Shown one piece after another: positions 1 through 11,125 of a stretch of DNA of 64,000 nucleotides. The number at the start of each line of letters is the position of its first letter. Positions within the stretch are counted from its first letter, which is position 1. The position numbers and the translations under genes are program-made. Source of the DNA: Epichloe hybrida. Lineage: Eukaryota; Ascomycota; Sordariomycetes; Hypocreales; Clavicipitaceae. The stretch is taken from assembly GCA_019022495.1 (NCBI GenBank), contig JAFEKR010000078.1, positions 1 through 64,000 of the forward strand, given 5' to 3'. Under the pieces are notes generated by a model that searched no databases, was not told where the DNA came from, and was given only the letters and a program-made list of their open reading frames with translations.

Positions 1-2849
1 CAGTGCGGTGTGCAGGTTGCAGAGGGGTGGACCTCCTGCTGAGTACTTGAGTACCTGAGTACCTACCTGCCCAGGTACCGAGCAGCCTTGAGCGCTGGCA
101 TAAAGTACGGAGGACCTGCCCCGATACAGACAGAGTACTCAGTGCTCCGCTACAGTAGCGGTAGCGGACTTAGCAGACTGGCAGACTAGCAGTCTACCGC
201 GGACCAGCCGAGACTGGCGGCCCGTCATGGGTCGGTCGGGTCGGCTGGCTTGTTACCAACGACTTGACTGACTGGATGACCATTGACACATCGCGGACGA
301 GACTGAAACGGACTCGAGGAATGCCATTGATGGGGTCGGCGGGCCGGCGTGTGTCTCCCTTCTTGTTACGGCGCACAAGGTCAACGAATGCCATAATCCC
401 GTGTCACTTCACAGCAGTTTACTTTTGCTCCGGTGCACACTGGATGTCGCTGTCGTTGTTGTCGTTGTTGTCGTTGTCGTCGTTGTTGGATGTCTGGTGT
501 GATGGATGATTGGAGTGCGGCGAGTGCTTCGTACGGAGCACCTTGGATCCGAACTCCCTTGTGATACCTTTCCCATGTACGTCCGTACCGGGCACACATG
601 CACAGAACCTAGGTCGGTGGTCGAGTAAGTAAGTACTCCATAAGTCCGTAGTACTCGGTAGATATGTAGTCATCACATCTACCTCGTCACGCCTCCACGG
701 AATGAATGGAGATGAGTGACAAGTTGACAGTTGACTCGTCACTTCTCGGTGGGGGCCGAGAGCAGCCGAGGGACAGAGAGGCATGCCATGGCCGCATGCA
801 TTGATTGCTCTTTGTGATGATGAATGGCAAGAAAAGAGAAACTTTGCTCTATTAATCCATATCCAACTTTCATCTCCATATCTCCATATCCAATGCAACA
901 TTTGCCCTTGGTTGCTGCTCGAATCAAAGGTGCTCAAGTACGAATCGACGAATCGACGAATCAAATCGCCCCGGAGAGGGGCCCGGGGACCGGCTTATTG
1001 CCGGAGGAGGCTTCTTACATATGTAAGTTTGCTTTTTGCCGCCAAAGCCAACTTATTATGTAAAAGGCAAACGAATGGGCAGAATCGGGAGCCCCCCCCC
1101 GCGCCATCCAGTCCCCGTCCGCTCCATTTTCTTTAGATAATGCTGAGGTAAATGAAGCAAGTCCCAACTATCAATTTGCAAGTAAATGAAAAGGTTTGTG
1201 TTTTATTATAGTTTAGTTAAAAGTTTACTTTTTTTTTTTAAAAAAAAACTCTTGCGTATATTCATTTACTTTTGAACTCATATATATCTTAGTTGCCAAG
1301 TGTTAAGGCTAGGCCACCGTTTTTATTGTGTTATAACGAGCCGTGAGATTGACCACGTTGCGCGGCTTTAAACAGGTTCTCGCGTAATACGTTGGCCAAC
1401 AGCCGCGATTGCGACCGCGCAAAGACCGGCGTGGCTTTAGTCACGTGATCCCCACACAATCCTCTCAATTTATCATGCGTATAGAATTCTGTACTAACAT
1501 GAATAAACCTCTCTTATATTTGAAACGTCTTTTTATTCAGGAGCCGTTATTATAACGCATGTCTAAATTTGTAAGGCGGGGTGTTTCGATTTTCTAATGT
1601 GGTAGCATTTTGCCTGACCTCTCTAAGGTGTCAACACCTGCGGCACGAACTTGTCAAAAGACGCATGATCTGATCTTGGCTCATCGCAGCAAATAAAAGG
1701 CCTAGTTTGACATGGTTCATTTATTTGGCCAAGAGTTTCACTCCCACGAGCCACGAGCTCGAAAGCGGTTTGATAGCTGGTTGACGCCGTGCGTGAATTC
1801 CAGAGGTCGGCCTCATTCGACCTGGACAGGTGGTTATAGAAGCCACACAGCGAGTATTAGTGCGAGACCTCTTACTACACTTCCGACTCCCGTGGGTGGG
1901 CTCGTTCAATCGAGTTTTCAGTCATCTGGAACGTTTTCTCGAGCATATCGGGATGAAGTCGACGAGTCAGATGGACCGGCCGGTACATCCCATTGCTCCA
2001 TTTCGCACTGCAACAGAGCTTATACAGTCAAGATGGTGGCTTGGGCGATGATTTGTGATAACTATGGCAGGCATGTTTCTTGAAAAGCTTTTCGACACGG
2101 ATGTCAATCATCCCCCCTCCCCCCTTTTTCGTTGGGCATACTCAGCAATAATGGGCCATCAAATATTAGTAGGAATCTGATGCGTTGGCTACAACCATTG
2201 CAGAAGAAGGGGCAAGAAGAAGAATCCAATACTTGTGTGAATCGAGTCCCCGATCAGACAAGGGCCGAGTGAAGGTAAGACGTAAAGGCGTAGTTGATGC
2301 TCTAGTGTCAGCCAATATGACATTCCATTCTGACTGACCGTTTCATTCACGCAAGTTGGTAACGCGTGCCCCCAATAGGTCCCTCAAGTCATCACGTTGA
2401 AGATCCGTTTTCGTGCCGGAAAGGGGAAGGGAAGTCCCACGGCTTTACACGCGCAACATGCTATTTCATGATTTGAACGAGTCGCTCAAGTAATGCTTAG
2501 GACTTCGACTCATTGCAACGGGCTGGCACGATTTGACCCGTATTCAGCTTTTCTTCGTTCTCCGCATGCAGGAAGCGAGAATGCCCAGGTTATCGACATA
2601 GTGACCTGACAATATCACGGCAAAAAGGTGGACCGTATCAACAGAACTTGCAAATGGATGGAACCCTAGGCAGTCGAACCGTCTGTTGCTCGCTCCTCAA
2701 TCTAGCTCACGAGTACTCTTTGCGTCGACTCTTCTCCGCATCGCCATCGTTCAACCTTCGCGGGGTGGGTATTTATCAGAAAGACTTGACTTGACTTGAA
2801 TGACGAAATGAAATGACTATACTTGATTGAGATTCGGGTGCTCCCTACG
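1..2849. other. gene-free region, partly AT-rich
   Basis: No reading frame here looks like a known protein or has convincing exon structure. About 1140-1660 is clearly more AT-rich than its surroundings and contains a T-run directly followed by an A-run (about 1229-1249) flanked by inverted copies of a short TTCATTTACTT-like motif. This could be an old, mutated transposon remnant, but no ends or coding relics can be recognised. Around 2100-2850 there is only the 3' flank of the minus-strand gene that follows. Confidence 0.5.
438..489. repeat. GTT/GTC trinucleotide microsatellite
   Basis: An interrupted run of GTT, GTC and GTCGTT units. It generates spurious low-complexity open frames on both strands (poly-Thr, poly-Gln, Ser/Leu-rich) that should not be taken as genes. 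Confidence 0.8.
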
Positions 2850-3731
2850 CTACGGCCACAACTCGGTTTCTTTCCACACCTTCTTCTCCAAAGTATAGTT
2901 CCATCGTCGTGCCCTTTCAGCATCAGACAAGTCGAGTCTGTCCACTTCCTCCGGCACAATGACGAGAACTCTAAAGTTTTCCCTGGCAACACTGTCGTGC
3001 AAGTCCTCGACCTTTTGGCCGAGGCTGAGCTCCCCTTCCGGCTTCTCCGTCATAAGGGTCCCGGGTGGTGGATTCCGAAACGTGCCTCTCATGAAGGGGC
3101 TGAGGTTTCCGAAATGAGCCGTCAGTTCGCGGGTCCAGCTCCAGGGTTCGCCCGTGTTCTTCTCCGCGGATACTTTGCGCATGTGCGGCGCCAGAGCATC
3201 TCTCACGGATGCTGCTTGGTCGTGGTCTAGTTCTATATCCGGGCCGATCATGTGTACGCGGCCACGGAGACGCCATTGGGTCTTGGACTCGGTGGCCCAG
3301 AAGACGGCTTCGATGAGGCCACCCTTGGAGGAGCCCGCGGAGGAGCCCGTGGAGGAACCTTTGGAGGTCGACAGCATTTCGGATACTTTCTCCATGCGGG
3401 CGTCAGTGGTGAGGGTCGGCAGATCAGTCTGGTAGGACGCGGGATTCAGAGGAGCCGGGTTCTTGCTGTTGGGTTGGAGGGAAGCCCACATCCCGCGGTA
3501 GACGACTGTGCGAGCCCGTGGAAGGAAAGATGATGGCGACACTTGATGTAGCGAGCTCAGCGTGAACGTTGGTGATTTCATCGACTCCATGTCCGAGGCG
3601 AAGGCCTCGCGCCACGGAGCGGCTGCTACGGTTGTGCTGGTGCTGGACGTAGAGGACATTGTGCGCTGAAGTTGCTGGCTGATTTGTTGTTGTATCCTTG
3701 CGTTGGGCAACCTCCTGAGATGATGGGCCAT
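2850..3731 (-). CDS. PPOX-family flavin-binding protein (Alr4036-type pyridoxamine 5'-phosphate oxidase-like)
   Basis: Single-exon gene of 293 residues. The core starts with PWREAFASDMESM and continues through a segment with TLSSLH, ARTVVYRGMW, the mid-protein GLIEAVFWATESKTQWRLRG and a C-terminal WNYTLEKKVWKETELWP. This is the layout of the fungal Alr4036-type FMN-binding split-barrel proteins related to pyridoxamine 5'-phosphate oxidase. The family binds FMN, but substrates of the fungal members are not established, so the PNPO reaction itself should not be assumed. The first ATG (3731) gives a basic N-terminal extension rich in Arg and Gln that could be a mitochondrial presequence; a second ATG about 24 codons in starts the Ser/Thr-rich stretch before the domain. 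A Ser/Gly-rich low-complexity insert lies near residues 125-140. The gene stands alone, with repeat-rich DNA upstream. Confidence 0.75.
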   Translation of the reverse strand: MAHHLRRLPNARIQQQISQQLQRTMSSTSSTSTTVAAAPWREAFASDMESMKSPTFTLSSLHQVSPSSFLPRARTVVYRGMWASLQPNSKNPAPLNPASYQTDLPTLTTDARMEKVSEMLSTSKGSSTGSSAGSSKGGLIEAVFWATESKTQWRLRGRVHMIGPDIELDHDQAASVRDALAPHMRKVSAEKNTGEPWSWTRELTAHFGNLSPFMRGTFRNPPPGTLMTEKPEGELSLGQKVEDLHDSVARENFRVLVIVPEEVDRLDLSDAERARRWNYTLEKKVWKETELWP

Positions 3732-4721
3732 CAGCCATCAGTAACCATCAGTAATAACCCGCACGTGTCAGTGCGTGCCGTAGAGTGTATTCACGTTGCC
3801 ATCGCTGACAAACGCCGGCTCCGTCTGGCGCTTGTCGTCGGTCGGGCCCCGCATTGTTGGAGTGACGTAGGCTACATGTATGAATCATGATTCATGATAT
3901 GACCGGGGAAGAGGGAGAGGGGAAGAAATAGTCCGTACGGAGTACGGATCCGTAGGAGCCGTGAAATTCCCATTGGAGGTATTAGACAAAATCTCACCCG
4001 TCCTCAAAAGGGTTTGTCATCACTCTGTCATGGGTTTCACAACAGCGTTTGTTGTTTGTTCAGTCCACTTGGGTTTTGCTTAACCCCACGAGACGATGGG
4101 CCTACCCTGCGGTGGCCAGGTAAGAACCCCTATGTTAGATAATAGTTTTAACCTCTAGCGAGTAAAAAACGTTAATAGCCTTTGCTTTGCTATCCTTTGA
4201 TCCGTGGATCCGAAGACCTTCAACCTTCGATTTGCTAATTTGAGGACGCTTGATTCAATTCGATCAATCCGGTGACCTTCGACCTAGTATTGAGAACTAA
4301 CTAAACCACTAGCTACCTTTTACGCAGAAGCGCTTGCTTAATAAACACGCCCTTCAAGAGGCAAAGTGCAAGCCTAGCAAGAACAGCTCAAGATACGAAA
4401 CCACGTACATATGAAACACTTGTCTGCCGGTCTGCATGATGATATTGTAGGGGTCAAGCTGCCAAAACAGCAAGGGTGATATACAGGGGGGGTCTTCTAT
4501 TCCGTACATATTATGTACATAATAGTTCGCTGTCAAGAAATATCAACGTTAGGATGATAGAGTCAGGCCGGCTGTCGCGACTCCAGGGTGACATCTGATG
4601 TGGGAATCGATTTGGAGCAAGATCCCGGAATTCAGGCAAAGTTTAGTGCCCGGGGCGAGCGCGCACATGCATGTTTTTAATCGGCCCATCTATCCATGCA
4701 CACATGCAGCACCAGGCAGAG
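3732..4721. other. intergenic region upstream of PPOX-like gene
   Basis: No gene can be supported. It holds the probable promoter of the minus-strand PPOX-like gene. A TACGGAGTA motif inside a longer inverted arrangement lies at 3932-3950. AT-rich sequence without recognisable coding relics runs from about 4130 to 4340. Confidence 0.5.
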
Positions 4722-5073
4722 TAGCAATGCTATTCGGGACAAGTCAGATTGTATGTATGTCCCGCAACACCGGTGCATCGCACGGTTTTGTACGGAGTAC
4801 TCCGTAGACCAGGAAAACCCCAGGGACATGCGTTATTTTCTTCCAGACGAGCAACGCATCAAATTCACGATTCCCTACTCTAGTAGCTATTAGTCAGGCG
4901 CTTCAAGAATCAGTGCCAACGGGAACATGATAAGGTATGTGTGCGTGCGGTGGTGGTGATTGACACGGTTCGGGTGGCCCTGGCGAAGCTGCATCGCTTC
5001 TTGTTTTAGATGTTGGATGCTGGAGAACTGGGATTATTTCCGCTGGGGGGGGGAAGCATGTATGTAGCAATGC
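4722..5073. repeat. 352-bp direct tandem repeat, copy 1
   Basis: This copy is followed immediately by a second copy at 5074-5425 that I could not distinguish from it by reading, including the 9-base G-run near the end. The unit begins and ends with the same 9-mer, TAGCAATGC, so at the junction two 9-mers stand back to back (5065-5073 and 5074-5082). Similarity stops exactly at the unit borders. It contains the 16-bp palindrome TACGGAGTACTCCGTA at 4791-4806. No coding function is visible. Confidence 0.95.
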
Positions 5074-5425
5074 TAGCAATGCTATTCGGGACAAGTCAGA
5101 TTGTATGTATGTCCCGCAACACCGGTGCATCGCACGGTTTTGTACGGAGTACTCCGTAGACCAGGAAAACCCCAGGGACATGCGTTATTTTCTTCCAGAC
5201 GAGCAACGCATCAAATTCACGATTCCCTACTCTAGTAGCTATTAGTCAGGCGCTTCAAGAATCAGTGCCAACGGGAACATGATAAGGTATGTGTGCGTGC
5301 GGTGGTGGTGATTGACACGGTTCGGGTGGCCCTGGCGAAGCTGCATCGCTTCTTGTTTTAGATGTTGGATGCTGGAGAACTGGGATTATTTCCGCTGGGG
5401 GGGGGAAGCATGTATGTAGCAATGC
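5074..5425. repeat. 352-bp direct tandem repeat, copy 2
   Basis: Second copy of the unit at 4722-5073, offset by exactly 352 bases; for example the TACGGAGTACTCCGTA palindrome recurs at 5143-5158. The lack of visible differences implies either a recent duplication or an assembly artefact. Open frames in both copies are therefore near-identical and are not independent evidence of a gene. Confidence 0.95.
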
Positions 5426-5486
5426 TTGATGCAGATTGCAGGAAGTGGGCATGGTTAACAAGAATCATGGTCGAGGCTCGACACGA

Positions 5487-5537
5487 TACATGTAGGGAGC
5501 GTTTATGCAGCATCCCCTCTGGCGTAGCTAGCATCCC
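5487..5537 (+). repeat. 51-bp inverted repeat, left arm
   Basis: The reverse complement of this 51-base stretch occurs at 5965-6015 without a visible mismatch. The arms are 427 bp apart, and weaker similarity (TGTGGCT/AGCCACA) continues just inside them. The interval holds AT-rich sequence with no coding potential. The pair may be the ends of a small non-autonomous element or of a decayed inverted duplication; no clear target-site duplication was found outside the arms. Confidence 0.85.
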
Positions 5538-5964
5538 TTTGTGGCTAGGGAAGCGGCGTAGACATCCGATACCGGGCACCCATAGTAATTTGTATAGTAA
5601 GAGGGTATAATGTGTCAAATCTATCTAGCATTATTAAAATCGTAAGACGATTCGTGTTAGGCTTCTTGCGTTCGGGCGCTGGGTATGAATAACAAGGTTA
5701 AATCCGAGCTCAATTATGACGCTATCAAGAGCTTCGCGCGCAGTCTAAAGAGAAGGGAATTTACGGTTAAAAAGGGCCTCCATAATGATGTAGGAAATGT
5801 GTAGATAGCTTAATAGGAATAGCTTCAATTTAATTGTGATAATGTGTGATGCTTTTGACGAGATCCATTTACGAATTCTAGCGGTGAGGGCTTTATGTCC
5901 TAATTGCCTTACTAATCTGCAGTGGAGCCCGACATCGGGCGTTCACACACGCAAGCCACAGATG

Positions 5965-6015
5965 GGGATGCTAGCTACGCCAGAGGGGATGCTGCATAAA
6001 CGCTCCCTACATGTA
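5965..6015 (-). repeat. 51-bp inverted repeat, right arm
   Basis: Reverse-complement partner of 5487-5537. Together they span 5487-6015 (529 bp). Both arms end with the palindrome TACATGTA at the outer side, so the exact outer boundary is uncertain. Confidence 0.85.
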
Positions 6016-7689
6016 CAACCAACTGCCCCAGGTTCTACTGACCCGGGTGCAGATGCGAGTGCGGGTGCGGGTGCAACATGAACGGGCTCGTGTACTGTGG
6101 ATCTTTGGGGAAACACCATCGCCGTCGATTTTTCGGTGCTCGGAGAATGCTAATGCCTCGTGTTGTTCAACGCAGACATTGGCATTGTAATAGTTCGTAA
6201 CTTCGTATGCTGCAGCCTGTTCAGGTTAGACAAGGCATCGGGTTATTCGATTGAGTTGAAAGACAAATACATAGGCTGGGAATGACGGGGAGTCGGGGAC
6301 ACATGACGCCAAATTGAACGTCATGGGCCACTATTAGAAATAAGGTCAACGGAAAACTCCGGCATAATATCACTGGACATCGGTGGACATTTGCATAGTA
6401 CCCAGAAAGTCCAGAAAATCTAGGCAATGCGCGGGCGAGTGCGGGCGTCTACTCTATAGACCAGTGTCATGGGAATCCTACCCAGCCATGAGTTGCATTT
6501 ACCTTGAAACGGGGTTCGGGGAGAAGCGGCTTGACGAGTTGTCTCTTGGAGATCGTAATCGTCGTGCTGTGCTAGTCAGAAATCCTGGTTGGATAAAGTG
6601 AAGGGGTTTTTGAAGGATCAATTCTATTGAGTTGTCAGGCATTATTATTGGCGCACTAATCCGTATAGGCCAGGCTGTTAGGGCGGGCTGGCCTGCCTGG
6701 CCGCCTGGTTGATCCAGTCAAAACGGCTGGCTTGGCTGACCTGGCGGGAACGTGGGCAGGTGCGGGGAGCCACACTTGCCCAGTCTGCAGGGTGCACAGG
6801 CTTATCATTACTAGCTCCTCGGGAAGTGAGGAAGGAGGAAGGAGGAAGGAGGAAGGAGGAAGGAGGAAGGAGGAAGGAGGGAGGAGGAAGGAGGAAGAGA
6901 GGAATACAGAAATAGAGGAATAGAAAGAAAGACAGATAGTGTGCGCGCGCCAGAGACATGGCCGTGAGTAGATGGGCATATGCCCACAGCCCACCAGGTC
7001 TGATTTAGTATGGATGACGGCAGGGTAATTCTGCTCGCTCTGTCCGTTACAATACTGGAAGAAAAAACAGGGGGCGACAGAGCGAGGGGGATTAGAACGG
7101 GGATGCCGACGGGGATAGGGTATTTGTCCACTTTTTAATGCTATACTTCAAAAATCCGGTTAGTCTCGTCGGATAAGCAAGTGACTTACTTGACTGACGA
7201 CGGCTGGCGCTGACTTTGACGGGCCGACGACCTCGACCAAATACTCTCCGTCAGTTAACCTCACAGCTGGCAGAAAGTCTGGCCGACAGCTGCTGGACTG
7301 GGCTGGACTGGGCTGGACTGGACTGTATCAGACTCGGTGCATCTCATCTGGCTCTTATTCCCATCTTCTTCACCTCCCCGTTCCCTCGCTCTCCTGGTCC
7401 TTAATTCCCTTTATTCCCCTCTCAATCCCAAGCGCGGAGCTCCGAATTCCAAGAGACTGAGCTAAGATCAAAGCCTGCACTGCAGTCCGGTGCATTGGCC
7501 GCCGCCCAGCTTCCGGCGACCGACAACGTTGCGCTACTATTTCCGGCCGCATTCCGGCCTGTTGGATCGCAACCACTCTCAAGCTACCCTCCAGACCAGA
7601 CCAGACCTACATGTACTTACTTGACTTGCTGGTCCATTTAGCACCCCGTCGTCATCCTCTCTGGCTTCGGTCGATTTGCCTGTCAGCAG
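6016..7689. other. intergenic region with simple repeats, upstream of Zn2Cys6 regulator
   Basis: No gene is supported. The open frames at 6656-6994 and 6811-7131 are products of a polypurine/polypyrimidine repeat. The last several hundred bases should contain the promoter and 5' leader of the regulator starting at 7690. A short CTGGACTGGG-type tandem repeat occurs at 7293-7325. Confidence 0.5.
6828..6902. repeat. polypurine minisatellite (7-bp GGAGGAA unit)
   Basis: About ten tandem GGAGGAA-type heptamers give an uninterrupted purine strand of roughly 75 bases. Such a tract can form triplex or quadruplex-like structures and is prone to length change. It lies about 790 bp upstream of the regulator at 7690. 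Confidence 0.85.
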
Positions 7690-10365
7690 ATGGACTTGTC
7701 GCTTCTGCACCTCGCCCAACACCGGCCTGGTGCGAGGGACGCTGCCTCGCCCTCATCAATGCCAGTTAAACCCGATCTCGACTCATCCTCCAGTATTGCC
7801 TCGACAAGTTCCATTGGCGGTCCAACGCACTCCTATTCTCGACATCCTGCTTTTCCAAGAGGCGACGATGCAAACTTCGCTTATCGGAAATTGAATGGCG
7901 AGAGGTCCCCTTCCAACGGCGATGAACCACTGAGAAAGAAGCAGAAGCGCAACAAACCGACCTTGTCGTGCCATGAATGTGTGGAAAGAAAGACAAAGGT
8001 AAGCATGTTTCTGATTGTGAGAATAACTGCCATATTTTCTCTCGGTGCTGTCTCTTCTTCTTCGGGTTTCTTGTTGTCAGAAGACAGACCCTTGTGCGTT
8101 GTGTTTGGCACGGTACATATCATGCCCTTTCTTCATGAATTTTTTTTGGTCTCATCATGCATTGCATTGCAGTGGTCATTGGGGATTTCCCGCACTTGCA
8201 GTACTTGTACTGTTGCACGACATCTCGCTGTTACCCTTCATCCCGGCTGGTCACATGTGCCACCTCAGAGGATCCCAACCAGTTGTTGTTTTCAGCAAAT
8301 ACCCAATTCAGGCAGCGAGTCAAGTCTTTACAATTTGGGTCCGGGGGATTTTTTTCATATCACCGTGCCACAATTAGCGCTTATATCCGAGTCAAAGAAG
8401 AAGAAAGCATTCAACAATTAACACAAAAGTGTCTAGTGCGACAGAGGTCGGCCTCACTGTCTTGCTTGTGAGTTCACCCGATTATAATTAAAAATTACAT
8501 GTGACGGGCCTCGATCGCCCTGCTAACGAGGTTTGAAAGGCATCAAACGGCAGACAGAATGTCGATATGCGCATGTAGCCAATCTACTAGAGTAAGTGAC
8601 TCATCGGAATAGGAGCTTCTGACGAGACTGACACAACATGTCAAAAGGGAAACATCCAGGTCTGCTGCAAATGGACGTCGAATGACCCGGCCGCCTAAGA
8701 AGAAGGCCCCGGGGGATGTATCCATGTCCATCCCCAATATCGCAGACAGGGGTGCCATCAATGACCAAGACGCTTCATCTCGCGGTGCAGCGGCCTTGTC
8801 CATTGGGCTGCTGTCGCATGTGCCGTATTCAGTAACCAAAGCAAGCAACGTTTTTGGTATTGGGTCAGAGCATCCGTTTGCAAACTACTGGACTTGCGAG
8901 GGTGGCTTGGGCGAAGTCATTTCGGTTCTGCCAGAGAAAATCCAAGCTGACATACTGGTGGCCCGATATTTCGAATGCGTTGATCCCATCTATCCCATGA
9001 TCCACCGCCAAACCTTCTATGCCGACTATGAACACTTTTGGCGGGTCGGGGCCGAAGAGAAGAATAAAATGGAAGCTTCCTTTATTGCTTTGATGTTTGT
9101 CATATTGGCCCTCGGCACACAATTCGTCACGACTACAACCGCAGACGAGCGAAAGGAGACTGCCGAGTTCTACGCATCCGCATCCAACCAGGCGCTCCGC
9201 GTGTCGTCGTATCTGAGTACCGCATCGTTGAGATCTATACAGGCAATGGTGTTGATGACGTACTTTCTGATCAATGACAATCATGCGTCAGATGGATGGG
9301 CATTTGCTGGCATTTTGATCCGACAAGCGTATGCCATGGGCCTGCACCGTGACCCCAACATCGGTAAGTCGACGCACAGCATGTCCTGCCTCTATCGAGG
9401 CAAAGGTCTGAGGGTTCGATAATGTGACACAAGCTAATTCGTCCCTTTGGTTTTTTTTTTCTTCGCTTGGTTTAAATTACAGTCACGCCCAATGCCAACC
9501 CGTTTGAGAAACAGCAGAGACGAAAGGTTTGGCAAGCTGTCTTGTTGCAAGACACATTCTTGACGGTTCTCTTGTCCTTGCCACCTTCGGCTACACACAC
9601 GGACGTTTCCGTAGACGACTTGTTGGATGACAGCGCTTCCATCGCCAGGAGTGACCCTACCGACACGGCGTACATCAGGGGCTCTTGGATGTTGGCCAAC
9701 TTGGTGCAAGAAACCATCTGCTCACCCCGCTCACTGGATGTGTCGATCTGCACAACGGTGCGGCACAAGTCAAAATTAGTGGCCGACTTTCGAGCTGTTT
9801 ACCGCTCGTTCCCCGACGTATTTCGGTCTTGGGACGCGGACAGTCTGACAGCAGCGGCAAGCACCAACAAGCGCATCGTGAGGCAGACATTGTTCCTGAC
9901 GAGCAACTACTTCCACAACCTCATGTTAGTTCACGCCTCAGAGAGCCCCGAAGTGCCGGTCAATGTCCGAGGGACACTGGAAGCGGCTCACGATGCAATC
10001 AGTGCATTCTTTCTCATGTTTACTCTATTGGAATCCGAGGCCAGAGTCTGGTGGGTATTCAATCATCGTGCCTTTTTGGAAGCGCTGTGCATAGCCAATG
10101 TGCTTCGCGAAACAGCCAAAGACGCAGCCGGCAAAGACGCTATTGTGAGAGATCCTTTATTTGTAAGAGCTAGAGGTGATATCAGTGAGTCCGTTTCACA
10201 ACTCTGGCAACCTCCGAATCAGAAGGGAAGGCTCGAATCGGTTCGCATGGACTCTTGCTAACGCGGTCGCACACAGCTCGGATGATTCAAATCATGGAGC
10301 TCATTGGCTCCGACAACGATGTGGCGCGTACACGAGTACACGTTTTGAGCGAATTTTTGGATTGA
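7690..10365 (+). CDS. Zn2Cys6 fungal transcription factor (six exons)
   Basis: Proposed exons are 7690-7998, 8081-8102, 8540-8591, 8648-9363, 9483-10184 and 10277-10365, giving 629 residues in one continuous frame. The N-terminus has a basic stretch (KKQKRNKP, near 83-90) followed by a Zn2Cys6-like cluster: CHEC (94-97), PCALC (107-111) and C118 in IKRQTECRYAHVANLLEE. The downstream region, with FANYWTCEGGLGEV, YFECVDPIYPMIHRQTF and SYLSTASLRSIQAMVLMTYFL, is typical of the fungal-specific transcription factor (MHR) domain. The protein should act in the nucleus as a DNA-binding regulator; its target is unknown. Oddities: exon 2 is only 22 nt, intron 2 is 437 bp with a weak GTTTGG donor, and residue 104, where the third cysteine belongs, is Lys. 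Exons 3-6 are well supported by phase and branch points; the exon 1/2 junction is the weak point. Confidence 0.72.
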
Positions 10366-11125
10366 ACATGGTTGGCAACGCATTTTCGGCTGGCTCTCGA
10401 GAGCTTCGGAAAGGCGACCGAGGTGTGTGGGGCCGGAATTCAGCAGACAGCGGGCCTCGTCAGCCGGCCGGCCGCCGTTGGGCCGTTGTACGTGTGGAGG
10501 GAGAACAGATTCAGCCTTGTTGGTGGTGGGTGGACGACCCCGTTGGACACGTAATGACTACGCATTCAAGGCAGACTTGCACGCGACGTACGCAATTGGA
10601 CAGGCAGGCAGCCCTTTTCGCTCTTTCCAGCCAACTTTCGTGTCCTCCCTTGGCGCACGAGTGCATTTGTCGTCGTGGCTATGCATTCGGAGATGGACTC
10701 AGTCTCCTCCACCGTACGAGAGAGTGAGGATAATGGCGTGTTTCACAGGCGGTTGGCGAGAGGGTAAGATTGAGGAATGCCTGTGTTCTACTATTTCCTC
10801 ATTCGTCATGATGCCATTTTGATTAGCTTCTTATTCTTCCTCCTACTTGTTTATGAACAGTGAACAGGGTTGGCAGGTTGATTCTAGGAGGAAGCACAAC
10901 GGCATCAGTATCACAGGCGTCGGGGCGCGCCACCAATCGCATCGGGCTACTTACTCTACTTGTTCTTCACTGCGAACACAGCTCATTACGGCCAGCTTAG
11001 ATTGCGGACTGTCTCAGAAACAGCATGCTTGTTTATCGCACACAACGGACATGGACCTCTTCACTCGGACAACTGATAACCTGACTTATTACAGTCTCGG
11101 TTCAATGGAAATCCCTGCCCAAATC
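10366..11125. other. convergent intergenic region
   Basis: Lies between the 3' ends of the Zn2Cys6 regulator (+) and the TatD-like gene (-). I see no gene in it; the open frames at 10176-10727 and 10427-10822 start inside or beside the regulator's last exons and show no family resemblance. Confidence 0.6.

Noticed and set aside
419..964. 181-residue open frame on the minus strand
   Set aside because: Passes through the GTT/GTC microsatellite, gives low-complexity sequence and overlaps other open frames; no family resemblance.
1712..2083. 123-residue plus-strand open frame beside a second frame at 1830-2051
   Set aside because: Two overlapping frames of similar quality, no recognisable domain, no splice context.
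6656..7131. Three overlapping Leu/Pro/Ser-rich minus-strand frames
   Set aside because: Created by the polypurine heptamer repeat read on the complementary strand.
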